Positions 37,846 through 49,100 of a DNA stretch of 64,000 nt are shown here, in pieces. Under the pieces are notes generated by a model that ran no database searches, was not told the origin of the DNA, and saw only the letters and a program-made list of their open reading frames with translations. The translations under genes were made by a program, and so were the position numbers. The stretch comes from Nilaparvata lugens (lineage: Eukaryota > Arthropoda > Insecta > Hemiptera > Delphacidae), in the NCBI RefSeq assembly GCF_014356525.2, contig NC_052504.1, forward strand, positions 58,779,137-58,843,136, read 5' to 3'. The stretch's first letter is position 1; every line of letters begins with the position of its first letter.

Positions 37846-40800
37846 AAATGCAAGATACTTTATTCTCATTAGCTTTGTTGCTGTAATTATATGCTCTTCT
37901 TCAACTGACAGCAAAGAATGAACTCTTAAATTGTACATTTCAGTAACATGCTTCTATAGAGTATAGTAAACCTCATGAGAGATACAAGAAGTGAACTTTG
38001 CTCACTTGAAAGGGGTGAGAGAACGTTTATGACTTGACCCTTGCGAAAGAATCCCTCCGTTAAACAAACATGCCCAGGCCCATATTAAAGCGATAATAAA
38101 GTGGCAAACAGATCCCCTCTAACTCGTTTCTAGACACCTGGTGAGCTTATTATCAAAGCAATACTTTCATCGTTTTTATATCCTTAATCTGGTACTCGAT
38201 AAAGGGCTAAACGTTAACGGAAAACATCTGCTTGGAAATACAAATAAAGATTACTGGTAGGCAGTGAATGTCGTTATTAATGATGACGAACTTTCTATTC
38301 AAAGGTAGTTTTTCGGTTCCTTATTCTTTATTTTGAATCGTACCAGTTTTCCTATATTCTCCGAAAAATCGAAAAATTATTGGTTTTTGGATAAATTTTT
38401 GGGACAATCACGATCCCATCTAGTGCAACCCTCCAAATCCCCCATGAGACAACGAATGATTCCGTAATTTAAGCACTCAGTTCTGATTTCTGTGCATTGG
38501 AATATAATTTTGATATATATTCCGTGCTACATCATTGTAGCTCAAACTTCATTTATAGCTCGGAAATTTATTGTCCATACTTGAAGTTATTGTGATCCTC
38601 AACTCGACAAGACTTGTCTATATTTTTTTTAATGAAGCAAACAAATAAGAAAAGAAAAACAGGCTATTGCTTAAAACTTCTGATAAATATAAAAGTGTAT
38701 TCCAATAATTTACTATAAAGTATAAAATTAGTTTATGTACTTTATACCAGGCGAGGGACTCCTCATCAACAAAAGCCATACGAATTCATCTAGATAAATC
38801 CACTGATAATTGTACATCAAAATCGAATACATAGAATAAGAAATCAAGTCCAAGTTGGGAGAAAGAACTTTTAAAGGAGGGAAGCAGCCATTCTTCGAAA
38901 AAGGCATTCAACTGATCATATTGGCCTTTTAATTTGGTTGTTTAGCCCAATTAACATCGTGTTGTTTGTATCAAATTAACCCTTACAAAAGTCTAGGTGT
39001 ACATAGGATTTCCAATTCATTAAAACCCTTGATCTCATTTTTGTTTCTCATGATCTTGATAACCACAGAAAATACCCACGAGGTCATTGTAGACGGTCAC
39101 GCACTGCAATTCAACCACATGAGAAGGTGATAATTTCAGGCTCCAATGATTTCACGAATGGTAGTTGCATTGCGATAAAGAAGAATTACCGAGAGTCTCA
39201 GCCACTAGTTGGAATGAAACAAAGGGCCTCCTGAATCAATTAGGATTTTTTCACTATGAACCACAAGGTGGTGCTGGGCAGCTGGCAGCTGCTATTAGAA
39301 GGCCGACCACTGAGGAGTGTGGAGGCGTCACAAGAATTGGGTTGGGAATTTCGAAACAATGGAAATTCACAGGAAACGGAAGACTTTTCCCAGGTTCCGG
39401 AAACTGTAAAATAATGCTAATTGCACAAGCCGTGTGAGATGGCATCCGTGAAAGCATGAGAGAAAAGCTGGCGCAATTTTGCACAATGAAAATGCGTGAA
39501 ACAACACTCAGATGAATATGCAAGTTGGTTAGGAGGATATTATAACAATATGACCTTTGCGGAAAAGGAAGAGATGGGTTCAATAAAGCCGAAGGAAATC
39601 TGAGGCAGCTTCCTTCATGGGCTATTTACCGTCTTTATTAAACGATACAGTAAATTCGAAAATAAGGAGATTGAATAATCTCCTGAACCAGAGAAATTAA
39701 TTCCACCTCCGATCTATCATAATATTAATAAATATAAATAATTGGTTGAATGCAGTAACATTTGATGCAGAGTATCATAGAAATGTTAGCAAGATTATAA
39801 ATCTAGATGAATGTTTCAAGAGACATTGAATCAGCAAAATAGTTAGGTTTGGGGTTGATGGCATGAAGGAAAAAAAAAACATTGTTTTTGTTAATTCAAA
39901 TAATATCATTTGTTAATACAAATATCGTGTATTTACGATATTGTAATTATCATATATCTCAATCTTAATCTCTGCAATATTTTATTATGTTAGTCATCTG
40001 ATGTATTGATATTTTCTATGAGTATTTTTATTAAAATTTGAAGAATAATTTGATGCTGGATTATCATTCAGATTCCCTAATTCCCTCGAAACAAGCACTT
40101 TTAAAAACATTACAAAGGAAAACAGTGGAATGGAGATTAAAAAATGGAATAGAAGCCGTTTCAAACACCAGCAGGTTTTCCTTAAATCAAGGTGGTAGCT
40201 ACAATAGCTTTTATCTAAAATTGGAATTTCAATGCTGAATTCAGGAGTATTTCCTATGCTAAGCATAGAATTGAATTTCTAGAAGAAGGGAGACTTTTGC
40301 ATAATGAATTTCAATTTATGACAGAAAGTATTAGTCCGCAACAGAGAAGGAAAGTTAGGAAAGCCAGAAAAGTTGCGGCCAGTTTCTAAATGGAGCAAAG
40401 CTTCTGAATAATATTCCACTTTTCCTGCATCGCTATCTTTTTCAGCTTTTTATCCTTGTTCAACTCCATTCCGCATCCCACTCATCACTTTCCAACCACT
40501 ATAAAGAATAACGAATACTTTCAGAACTTAATGCAGCTTTTAAGACTTCCAGCAACACAGAACCGCAGTAGTCATCATTTGGAAGATTTCTACAAGAGAG
40601 CCACAACTGAAGAGTTTTCTCATCTGAGATTTTGATACTGCAAGACGAATTGATTCAATTCGTTCATATTACAAGAGATCAAAGATCACAACCCGGTTAT
40701 ACGAATTCAAGTATCATTTTTTTTGAGATCTAATATTCCTTTCATAACATTTTACAACCCTTATCATGAGTTTCTAATTAAAATATATTTTTCATAATAA

Positions 40801-41506
40801 TTCAGAGGAAAGCTCATACAAGAAAAAATGTTCACATGAATGTGCTGTTGTATCCACCCCTCATAGTCCCAACCCATTAATCTACCAACTGTAATTGAAA
40901 CTGAACATTTCCTTAAATCATGGCTGGTAGTATAGCAATTTGAAACAAAATCGAACCCCATGTGTTTGGATTGTGGGAAAACGTAGTAGGTTAAATCCGT
41001 TCCAGGCCTACTAATAATGAATGACACGTTCACTACTAAATTTAATGAATGACACGAAGCGCGTAATTTCAACATAGATAAACTTTTCTAGTAGCTGATA
41101 AGTCTCAACAATTTTCTACTCTTTTATTGCCTTCCAAGTTCATTAAGAATGTAGACAGCGTACTTGAGTATGTTGACATTCCTACTTGAAAAAAGTGATA
41201 ACTCTTCGTTGGCTAGCAACCTCACGATCCTGAATCAATTATGGTGAGACGCCATCATAACTTGTAAGTCTGACCAGTCATTCAATGAAACGTTTTCTTA
41301 TTCATGTCCATGTTTGCAGGATTCCATATTCATTGACCACGATTTCTAGGAGTAGTACTACTTCTGTTCAGTGTTTACTGCCATGGCAAGCAAATTGGAA
41401 ATAATAAGAAATCTTCAATTCTAAAAATAATTGGTAAAATGTCAGCCACTTAGCTCTATGTAAAGGGAATGGAAAGATGCTGATCTAATTTCCACTTGGT
41501 ATGATT
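37846..41506 (-). other. Large Rapgap1 intron, part nearest the duplicated exon
   Basis: AT-rich intron sequence without a recognised exon or repeat. The short plus-strand frame at 39165-39437 and the minus-strand frames near 39300-39580 and 40770-41070 have no recognisable motif. Confidence 0.6.
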
Positions 41507-43075
41507 GATATGAATTTATTCCATTTATTTCAATTTTTTCCAAAAAATTTGAAAACAATATCAAAGAAAATTTGAATAGATTTAGACTAAGAACAAACTG
41601 TAAGTAAGCACATAAAAATATCAATTGAGAATGAATAATTTGATCGCATATTATCAAATAGCCTAATTATTATTATTGTTCATTAGGTTCGTTTGGTTAG
41701 ATTTTAGATTTAGAAGTTAGATTTTCGCAGGCTAGATACTGCTAGATACTGCAGAATGACTCCCAGATGACGCTAGAGGCCATCGACTGGAAATTCGATG
41801 AAGATGGGAATGTAGAATGAAATTCAAGTAATAAATTCTCACGTTCCAGATGAAATGTGCAGCCTCAATATTTTCTAACCCCTGTGCTTGCCTTAATATT
41901 TTGTGAACAATAATGTGCAGTAGGCCTATCTACTACTTCTCAGCATCTTGAAATCGTAACTTATACTCCAACAATTTGGAAACCGATCAGACATCCCCTG
42001 GCGACAAATATCTCCTGTGAAATGAATCGGTCAATACCATCGAATAGGAAGATGGATTGTAAACTTACCCTGCCCAAGAAAAACCTGCGATAGCACTTGG
42101 CAGTATCGTCGGTCTCGATCTTGGCTCGCCACTGGTGAGGCTGCTGGGAGGTGGGGGGCGGATCGTTGTCTTCTACCCAGTAGCCGCCCCTCGGGGGCAG
42201 CACGATCATGGGGTAGGGCCCCGCCCCCCGCAGCGTCTCTTCCAGCAGCTCTTGCGAGTCGTTGTTGCCGCCAGTCGCCGGCCTTATCTCCTCCCTCGAT
42301 GTCTGCAACACACAACAAATATTCTAAATTTATGTCGGATCAAGGTAAAGTGGAACAATTTTCAAAATAAACGTTTTTTCCGACCATTAGTGTTCACATT
42401 CTTATGAAGTTCTTCTTTACAGTTGATACATAGATATATACTTCGTTGTAGTTAATTCTCGTATTTATATTCGTTTGTATTTTTATCAATACTATAAAAG
42501 GTAAAGCTGAATGACTTGAGGATACCGTAAAGAATCCTACATGATCTGTTGTAAAATTTCATTTCCTGAATAACATAATTGTACAGTATATTTTAAATAA
42601 AATTCTCTAAAATGAAAATAGAACCCTTACTAACGTGGCTTTACCGAAACAGGGATCTTTAATTAGCCGGTTACACAGTGTGCGACAGTATTGGTAGAGA
42701 TGGTGATTCCAAGTAAGACAAAATAAAATATGATAAGTAGAAACTAATAATTTTCTATTTTCTGGAGAAAGGCATCTGAATTCTAGAGTGCTAGACAAAA
42801 CTATTCCTGATTAGATGAGAATTTATTGGTTTGAAACTTTATTAGAACATTTAAAAAAGGCTAGTTACTTAAATTGCTTCAATCCGCGTATGGGATGAAT
42901 TCAAACAAATAAGCATTACTTATTAAGAAAAATTACGGGAGCCAATTTACATATAGAGATAACTAGTTTATTGGAATCCATTCGACGTTTTCAGGAATTT
43001 GTCATGAAAATGGAACATATTATAAGGAGAATGCTCTTAAAAATATAATTGGCCATGGAGGAAACATGAGATTTC
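41507..43075. repeat. Direct duplication of exon block, copy 1
   Basis: This 1569-bp block contains the Rapgap1 exon at 42069-42302 plus flanking intron. The same block recurs at 44590-46158 (constant offset 3083). I see only about two substitutions between them, for example tatttatattcg versus tatttgtattcg and cttaaaaatat versus cttataaatat. Such similarity means a very recent duplication or an assembly artefact. Confidence 0.97.
42069..42302 (-). CDS. Rapgap1: Rapgap1 exon, N-terminal part of RapGAP fold, downstream copy
   Basis: This is the second copy of the 234-nt exon at 45152-45385, with identical translation, an identical ttgcag acceptor and an identical gtaagt donor. It is the copy nearest the rest of the gene, so it may be the ancestral one. 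It encodes the N-terminal conserved segment of the RapGAP fold (PYPMIVLPP, GGYWVED, RRFFLGR). The next exon in transcription order starts at 12717, about 29 kb away, and continues EHLNFVGID, matching the FLGKEHFNYYSLD junction of human RAP1GAP. The exon is symmetric (phase 0 at both ends), so including both copies would insert a repeated 78-residue segment rather than a frameshift. Confidence 0.9.
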
Positions 43076-44589
43076 ATTTTGTCTTCATATACTGTGGTTT
43101 TATTTCAGAGCAAATTGCACAATTGGAGCAAATTTTCCTTACATCATCTACAGTATAGGGGAGATTTTTCATTCTGAGCCAGTGGTAGAAACGAGTTACA
43201 CCAGGGTGACAAAGTTCATCATGGTATTTTACCAAAGCTGAGTTCAATGTTGAACAACCAGCTGTAATACATATACGAGAGAGTGCATCAGCTGGTGCAT
43301 TTTCTTTTCCAGGTCTGTAGACTATGTTGAATTTGTATTCAGATAATTCTAGGCGCCACCTTTGTATCTTTTCATTTTTTATTTTTCTATTGTGTTGAGT
43401 GCCAAACATGAATGTGACTGATTTTTGGTCAGTGATCAAAGTGAATTGTTTTCGTAGTAAATAGTGTCTCCATTTTCTTATAGACTCCACAATGGCATAG
43501 GCTTCTTTCTCAACAGCTGAATGCCTGGTTTCACTTTGGGACAAAGTTCGTGAGAAAAAGGCTACTGGTCGAGAATTTTGTGTTAATGTTGCACCAATTG
43601 CAAAATCTGATGCATCTGTCTCAATTATGAATGGTACATTTTCATCAACAAAGAGCAGTACCGCGGAAGCAATTTCATTTTTCAACAATTCCAAAGTTTC
43701 CATCTGATCTTGAGATAGAGGGAATTTCTGTATGTGGACAAGGGGGTGAATCTTTTGAGAAAAGTTTTAATCCATCGGGAGTAATGAGCCAGTAATCCCA
43801 TGAGTCGTTTCATTTCTTTAGCATTTCTTGAGGGTGGAAAGTTCATGAGTGGTGCAAGGCGTTCTGGTCAGGTTTAATTTCTCCATGTTTTATCTCATAC
43901 CCAAGGAACTTCAATGATTTTTTTGAAAATTTACATTTTTCTTCATTTATAGTCAAGCCATACAATTCAATTACTTGTTGAAATTTCTTAAGATTTCTGT
44001 CATGTTCTTCTTGATCTGAACCGCAAATGACAACATCATCCAAATAGGCAAAGCAGTCGTTCAAATTCTCTCTTTCTATAAGTCCGTTTATTGTACGTTG
44101 GAAGGCAGCTACTCCATTGGTTACTCCGAATGGTATTCGTTTGAATTGATAAAGTTTTCGGCCTACTTCAAAGGCAGTGTAATGTCGTTCATTCTCAAGA
44201 ATCGGTATTTGATGGTAAGCTGACTTGAAATCTACAGTACTAAAATGTTGTACTTGGCAATTGTGTTTACAAGATCTTCGATCAATGGGAGAGGGTATGC
44301 GTCTAAATTTGTGAATTTATTAATAGTCTGTGAATAGTCTATGACCATTCGTTTCTTCTGTCCATTGGTTACAATGAAAGGCTGGGCACGCCAACTGGAC
44401 TGGCTTTCCTCAATTATTCCTTCTGTAAGGAGGCGATTGACCTCATTCTTCATGAATTCATAGTCATCTTGTGGGTGTCTTCTGGATCGGGTAGTTATTG
44501 GGTGGCAATCGGGAGTCAAGTCATTGAAAAGGGAGCATGGTTTTATCATGGCCTCCACCAAGAGGCAATCTTTCAAGGGTGGTGTGGTT
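43076..44589 (-). mobile_element. Ty3/gypsy LTR retrotransposon pol fragment (broken)
   Basis: Read on the minus strand, this 1.5 kb segment holds, in order, part of a reverse transcriptase, an RNase H and the start of an integrase. The RT part has a DYSQTINKFT segment, SAYHQIP and the catalytic FAYLDDVVI box. The RNase H has an ETDASDFAIG motif and DQKSV. The RNase H region ends NAPADALSRI, and the integrase has the HHCC zinc-binding motif (CSNCAIC). The order RT-RNase H-IN and the motifs are those of Ty3/gypsy elements. There are no LTRs, no gag, no protease and no integrase core. Stops and frame changes near 44235, 43845 and 43760 break the frame, so it cannot make a working protein. It fills exactly the gap between the two 1569-bp direct repeats. 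Confidence 0.93.
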
Positions 44590-46158
44590 GATATGAATTT
44601 ATTCCATTTATTTCAATTTTTTCCAAAAAATTTGAAAACAATATCAAAGAAAATTTGAATAGATTTAGACTAAGAACAAACTGTAAGTAAGCACATAAAA
44701 ATATCAATTGAGAATGAATAATTTGATCGCATATTATCAAATAGCCTAATTATTATTATTGTTCATTAGGTTCGTTTGGTTAGATTTTAGATTTAGAAGT
44801 TAGATTTTCGCAGGCTAGATACTGCTAGATACTGCAGAATGACTCCCAGATGACGCTAGAGGCCATCGACTGGAAATTCGATGAAGATGGGAATGTAGAA
44901 TGAAATTCAAGTAATAAATTCTCACGTTCCAGATGAAATGTGCAGCCTCAATATTTTCTAACCCCTGTGCTTGCCTTAATATTTTGTGAACAATAATGTG
45001 CAGTAGGCCTATCTACTACTTCTCAGCATCTTGAAATCGTAACTTATACTCCAACAATTTGGAAACCGATCAGACATCCCCTGGCGACAAATATCTCCTG
45101 TGAAATGAATCGGTCAATACCATCGAATAGGAAGATGGATTGTAAACTTACCCTGCCCAAGAAAAACCTGCGATAGCACTTGGCAGTATCGTCGGTCTCG
45201 ATCTTGGCTCGCCACTGGTGAGGCTGCTGGGAGGTGGGGGGCGGATCGTTGTCTTCTACCCAGTAGCCGCCCCTCGGGGGCAGCACGATCATGGGGTAGG
45301 GCCCCGCCCCCCGCAGCGTCTCTTCCAGCAGCTCTTGCGAGTCGTTGTTGCCGCCAGTCGCCGGCCTTATCTCCTCCCTCGATGTCTGCAACACACAACA
45401 AATATTCTAAATTTATGTCGGATCAAGGTAAAGTGGAACAATTTTCAAAATAAACGTTTTTTCCGACCATTAGTGTTCACATTCTTATGAAGTTCTTCTT
45501 TACAGTTGATACATAGATATATACTTCGTTGTAGTTAATTCTCGTATTTGTATTCGTTTGTATTTTTATCAATACTATAAAAGGTAAAGCTGAATGACTT
45601 GAGGATACCGTAAAGAATCCTACATGATCTGTTGTAAAATTTCATTTCCTGAATAACATAATTGTACAGTATATTTTAAATAAAATTCTCTAAAATGAAA
45701 ATAGAACCCTTACTAACGTGGCTTTACCGAAACAGGGATCTTTAATTAGCCGGTTACACAGTGTGCGACAGTATTGGTAGAGATGGTGATTCCAAGTAAG
45801 ACAAAATAAAATATGATAAGTAGAAACTAATAATTTTCTATTTTCTGGAGAAAGGCATCTGAATTCTAGAGTGCTAGACAAAACTATTCCTGATTAGATG
45901 AGAATTTATTGGTTTGAAACTTTATTAGAACATTTAAAAAAGGCTAGTTACTTAAATTGCTTCAATCCGCGTATGGGATGAATTCAAACAAATAAGCATT
46001 ACTTATTAAGAAAAATTACGGGAGCCAATTTACATATAGAGATAACTAGTTTATTGGAATCCATTCGACGTTTTCAGGAATTTGTCATGAAAATGGAACA
46101 TATTATAAGGAGAATGCTCTTATAAATATAATTGGCCATGGAGGAAACATGAGATTTC
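44590..46158. repeat. Direct duplication of exon block, copy 2
   Basis: The second copy of the 1569-bp block holds the exon copy at 45152-45385. Its left edge joins the retrotransposon fragment at gtgtggttgatatgaa, and its right edge leaves homology at gatttcatt, where it enters unique sequence. Each block therefore has one unique flank and one flank against the pol fragment. Confidence 0.97.
45152..45385 (-). CDS. Rapgap1: Rapgap1 exon, N-terminal part of RapGAP fold, upstream copy
   Basis: This is a 78-codon exon of the Rap1 GTPase-activating protein, read on the minus strand. It starts after a pyrimidine-rich acceptor (ttgttgcag) with an ACA codon and ends in AGG before a perfect gtaagt donor, so both edges are phase 0. 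The translation has an acidic stretch, then GPYPMIVLPPRGGYWVED, matching the conserved PFPLILLPQFGGYWIE block of human RAP1GAP, and it ends CYRRFFLGR, like YRKHFLGK. The same exon recurs identically at 42069-42302. It is the most 5' coding exon I can recognise. The initiator Met and any GoLoco motif must lie further upstream. Phase 0 joins cleanly to the exon at 12544-12717, so one or both copies can be spliced without breaking frame. Which copy is used cannot be read from DNA. Confidence 0.85.
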
Positions 46159-49100
46159 ATTCAATATAAATCATCGCAATTTTCCAAAGCAATGTGATAT
46201 ATTACCGCGAAGCATGCCGCAGAAATTCGAGCAAGACGTATAATGTTGATAACGATTCCAACATCTAGGAATCCATGAAACTAGACACGAATAAGATGGA
46301 GCGAGTTGGCACCGGCACGAAATAATAAATCGATCGGAATAAGACGGGATTGAAATTGATAAATTGACAGCGACTGAGAGGAAGATAGATGATATATGAA
46401 TGAAAGAGAGAGTAGAAAGACTGAAGACTGCTGAGAATAAGAATCGTGAGATGTTTGGAAGAATGGAGAATGGAGAGCAAGGTAGGAGACATAAAACCGT
46501 CTGAGAAAAGGCCTGGAACAGATGGAGTCCACAGAGCTCACAGCAGAGGAGCAAGGAACAGAGCGCCGCCACATCTAACGGAAACAACAGCTGGTGCACG
46601 AAATTGGAAAATATATTCACTGTTCACTTGTGTGTCACAATCAACTCATCATGATGTGGACTTGACTTATTTCCTACCATTATTAAAAAACAAAATAGTA
46701 CATTCGCGTGTACAATACTATTAGATTTTAGTCTACAAAATTCCATTTAGTTGAGTTTTCTCCGGCTCAGTTTGAAAAGGTCGAAAAAACTCCGAGAATT
46801 GTCTGAATGAGGATTCAAAGTGGGTCTACTACCTAGAAGGATAGTCATGATGTCAAATCATATTGGACAGCTTTTCATTACATTTACACCTCTACTCACA
46901 ACTCGTCAATCAATAATCTATAAAGTAGTGAATCTCGATAGAACCCGTATGAGTTCTCAATCTTTAACTTACAGCAGATTTTTACAATGAATGTTTGGGG
47001 TTAATAATCATGCTTATGAATGAAGAATTCTTGCTATAATTGTCAAATTGTTACTCTAAATCGAGCGTTTGTTACAAATCCATTATATGGATATCACCGG
47101 ATTGGAGGGTAAAAAAAAAATGGAAAAATTCTTTATCAGGCGAAGTTAAGACTTTCAAGTCCTCTCTACCACTCAACCTCAAAGGGTACGTTATTAAACA
47201 GAGGATTTAAGACTCAGGAACATTTTGATACAAATTATCTCTCTAAAGGAGCTTCAGATTTCTGCCCAACTGTAATGAACACATACCGATCACGTTAACG
47301 GCAGCCACGAATGAAATAATTTGGAGATGATTCCTGGAGAGAGACTCAGGTCACAGGAAATTTGAATTCAGAAAAGCGACTGATATTCATCATAATGTCG
47401 CACCATTGTTTGTAAATCATCTAAGTCTACCCAGATACATTCAATCTATCATCATTATAACGGTGAAAAACACTATGCTTTGAAAAGGGTACAATAACCT
47501 CACGATCTGTATAATATCGACAGATTTTCATGCAAAGTAGTTATTGTATTCTTTCAAATACTGAACTCAAGAATCCTTCGAAACAATTCAACAGGAGCTC
47601 TTTGACATTGGAGCACATGCCTAACAGTGTATGACCTTGTGACCTTGGTAAGAAAAGGGAGTAAAAATTTGAAATTTAGAGCATAGTGAAAAAATTAGAA
47701 TTAAATTAGTAAAAAAAGTACAAATCCATTTATATTTTCTACATGAGTCTAATCCATTATGAATAGTGTTCAGATGAGAATCAATAAGTTACCGATAGGC
47801 ACTCGATCAAATTAGGCATAATCATCAACTGTTTGTTTGGTATTCTAAAATAAGATTATATTATCACGAATTTGAACTATATATAGTTCAAATTGCTGAT
47901 AATTTAAAATAATTTAGTCGAGTTGGACCAAATTTAGAAGTTGTATTCATCACAAAAGAATTTCTTCGTCACAACTAAGAATCTTGTTTTTCGTCAAGAT
48001 GCTATGCTATAATTATAGTATATAGTATAATTCAATTAGGAAACGATACTATGAAAAAAGTATAATTCATTAATACAGGGTAAAACCTGAGGGAGAATAT
48101 GTGGTATTTCTAACGTAGCAAAGAGTTTCTTTCGTTCATGTAGAAACATGGACAATATAACATTTGGAGCACAAGAAGACTTAAAACTCGAGCAAGTGTT
48201 ATTTGAACATCAACATAGTAAGCCATTTCGAAACACTTTCTCACGAAATCTATCTAAACAAACAATATTCAGTGAAGAAACAGAATTAACACATCTGGTA
48301 TTTGTCATTATCGCTGGGATCGTTCCTAGAGTAGTAGAATAGCATGAGAAACCAAATTGGATGGAGTAATTAGTGACTGTGCTGCAGTCCTGCATTCACT
48401 TGATGCAATTCTGGCTTGAGTCGTTTCTCTATGTAAATTTACACACATGTGATCTGCCTGTAACAAACTAACCAAAATACATTAGAGTTCTAAAAATGAT
48501 TGGGGGTATCAATAAATTATGTAAAATTTCATGAGAATAATTTTTTTCTAATGGGAAGGAAAAAACGTAGGAAATTGGCGTGTGTTATGGTGAATGGAAT
48601 ATACACTAAATAAAAATCAATTTATTGATCACCTTGATGAAGGATGGGTGAGAGGGTGATAGAGTGTAGAGGGTACAGGGAGCAGAATAAATATATCGCG
48701 CAGTTGTGCGTGTGTAAGTGTACTAGTGTGAAACTATTACTCTTTTCTGTGGGCATAAAAAGGCTGTGCCACATATAGAAAGGTTGAAGTTTTGGCAACA
48801 ATACGATACACTTTCTATTGTACCATCGTGAAAGAAGATTCATTTGCACTTTCAATAGTGTTCTATAACAATGTATTATTTCATGAAAAGATAAGGAATA
48901 ATGGACGTTATAGCTTGCGGCAATGCTTGACTTGTATGAATAGAAGCTGATAGCAGTATTGGAAGAAAGGTTTGAGCTCAATGTGGCCAATTCAATCCTT
49001 CAATACACTGTGACTGCAGAGCTCACACAACAACTGAGCTTTTCCAACCACCCCTGAAAATGGTTAGGATCCTTTGTGTTGAATTGCTATTAATTTCCTG

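Noticed and set aside
42135..42407. Plus-strand 90-codon frame repeated at 45218-45490
   Set aside because: Antisense to the conserved Rapgap1 exon; duplicated only because the block is duplicated.
46171..46620. 149-codon minus-strand open frame just upstream of the duplicated exon
   Set aside because: Cys/Ser/Phe/Leu-rich with no motif, no similarity to the RAP1GAP N terminus and no matching splice sites; two other frames are open over the same purine-rich stretch.
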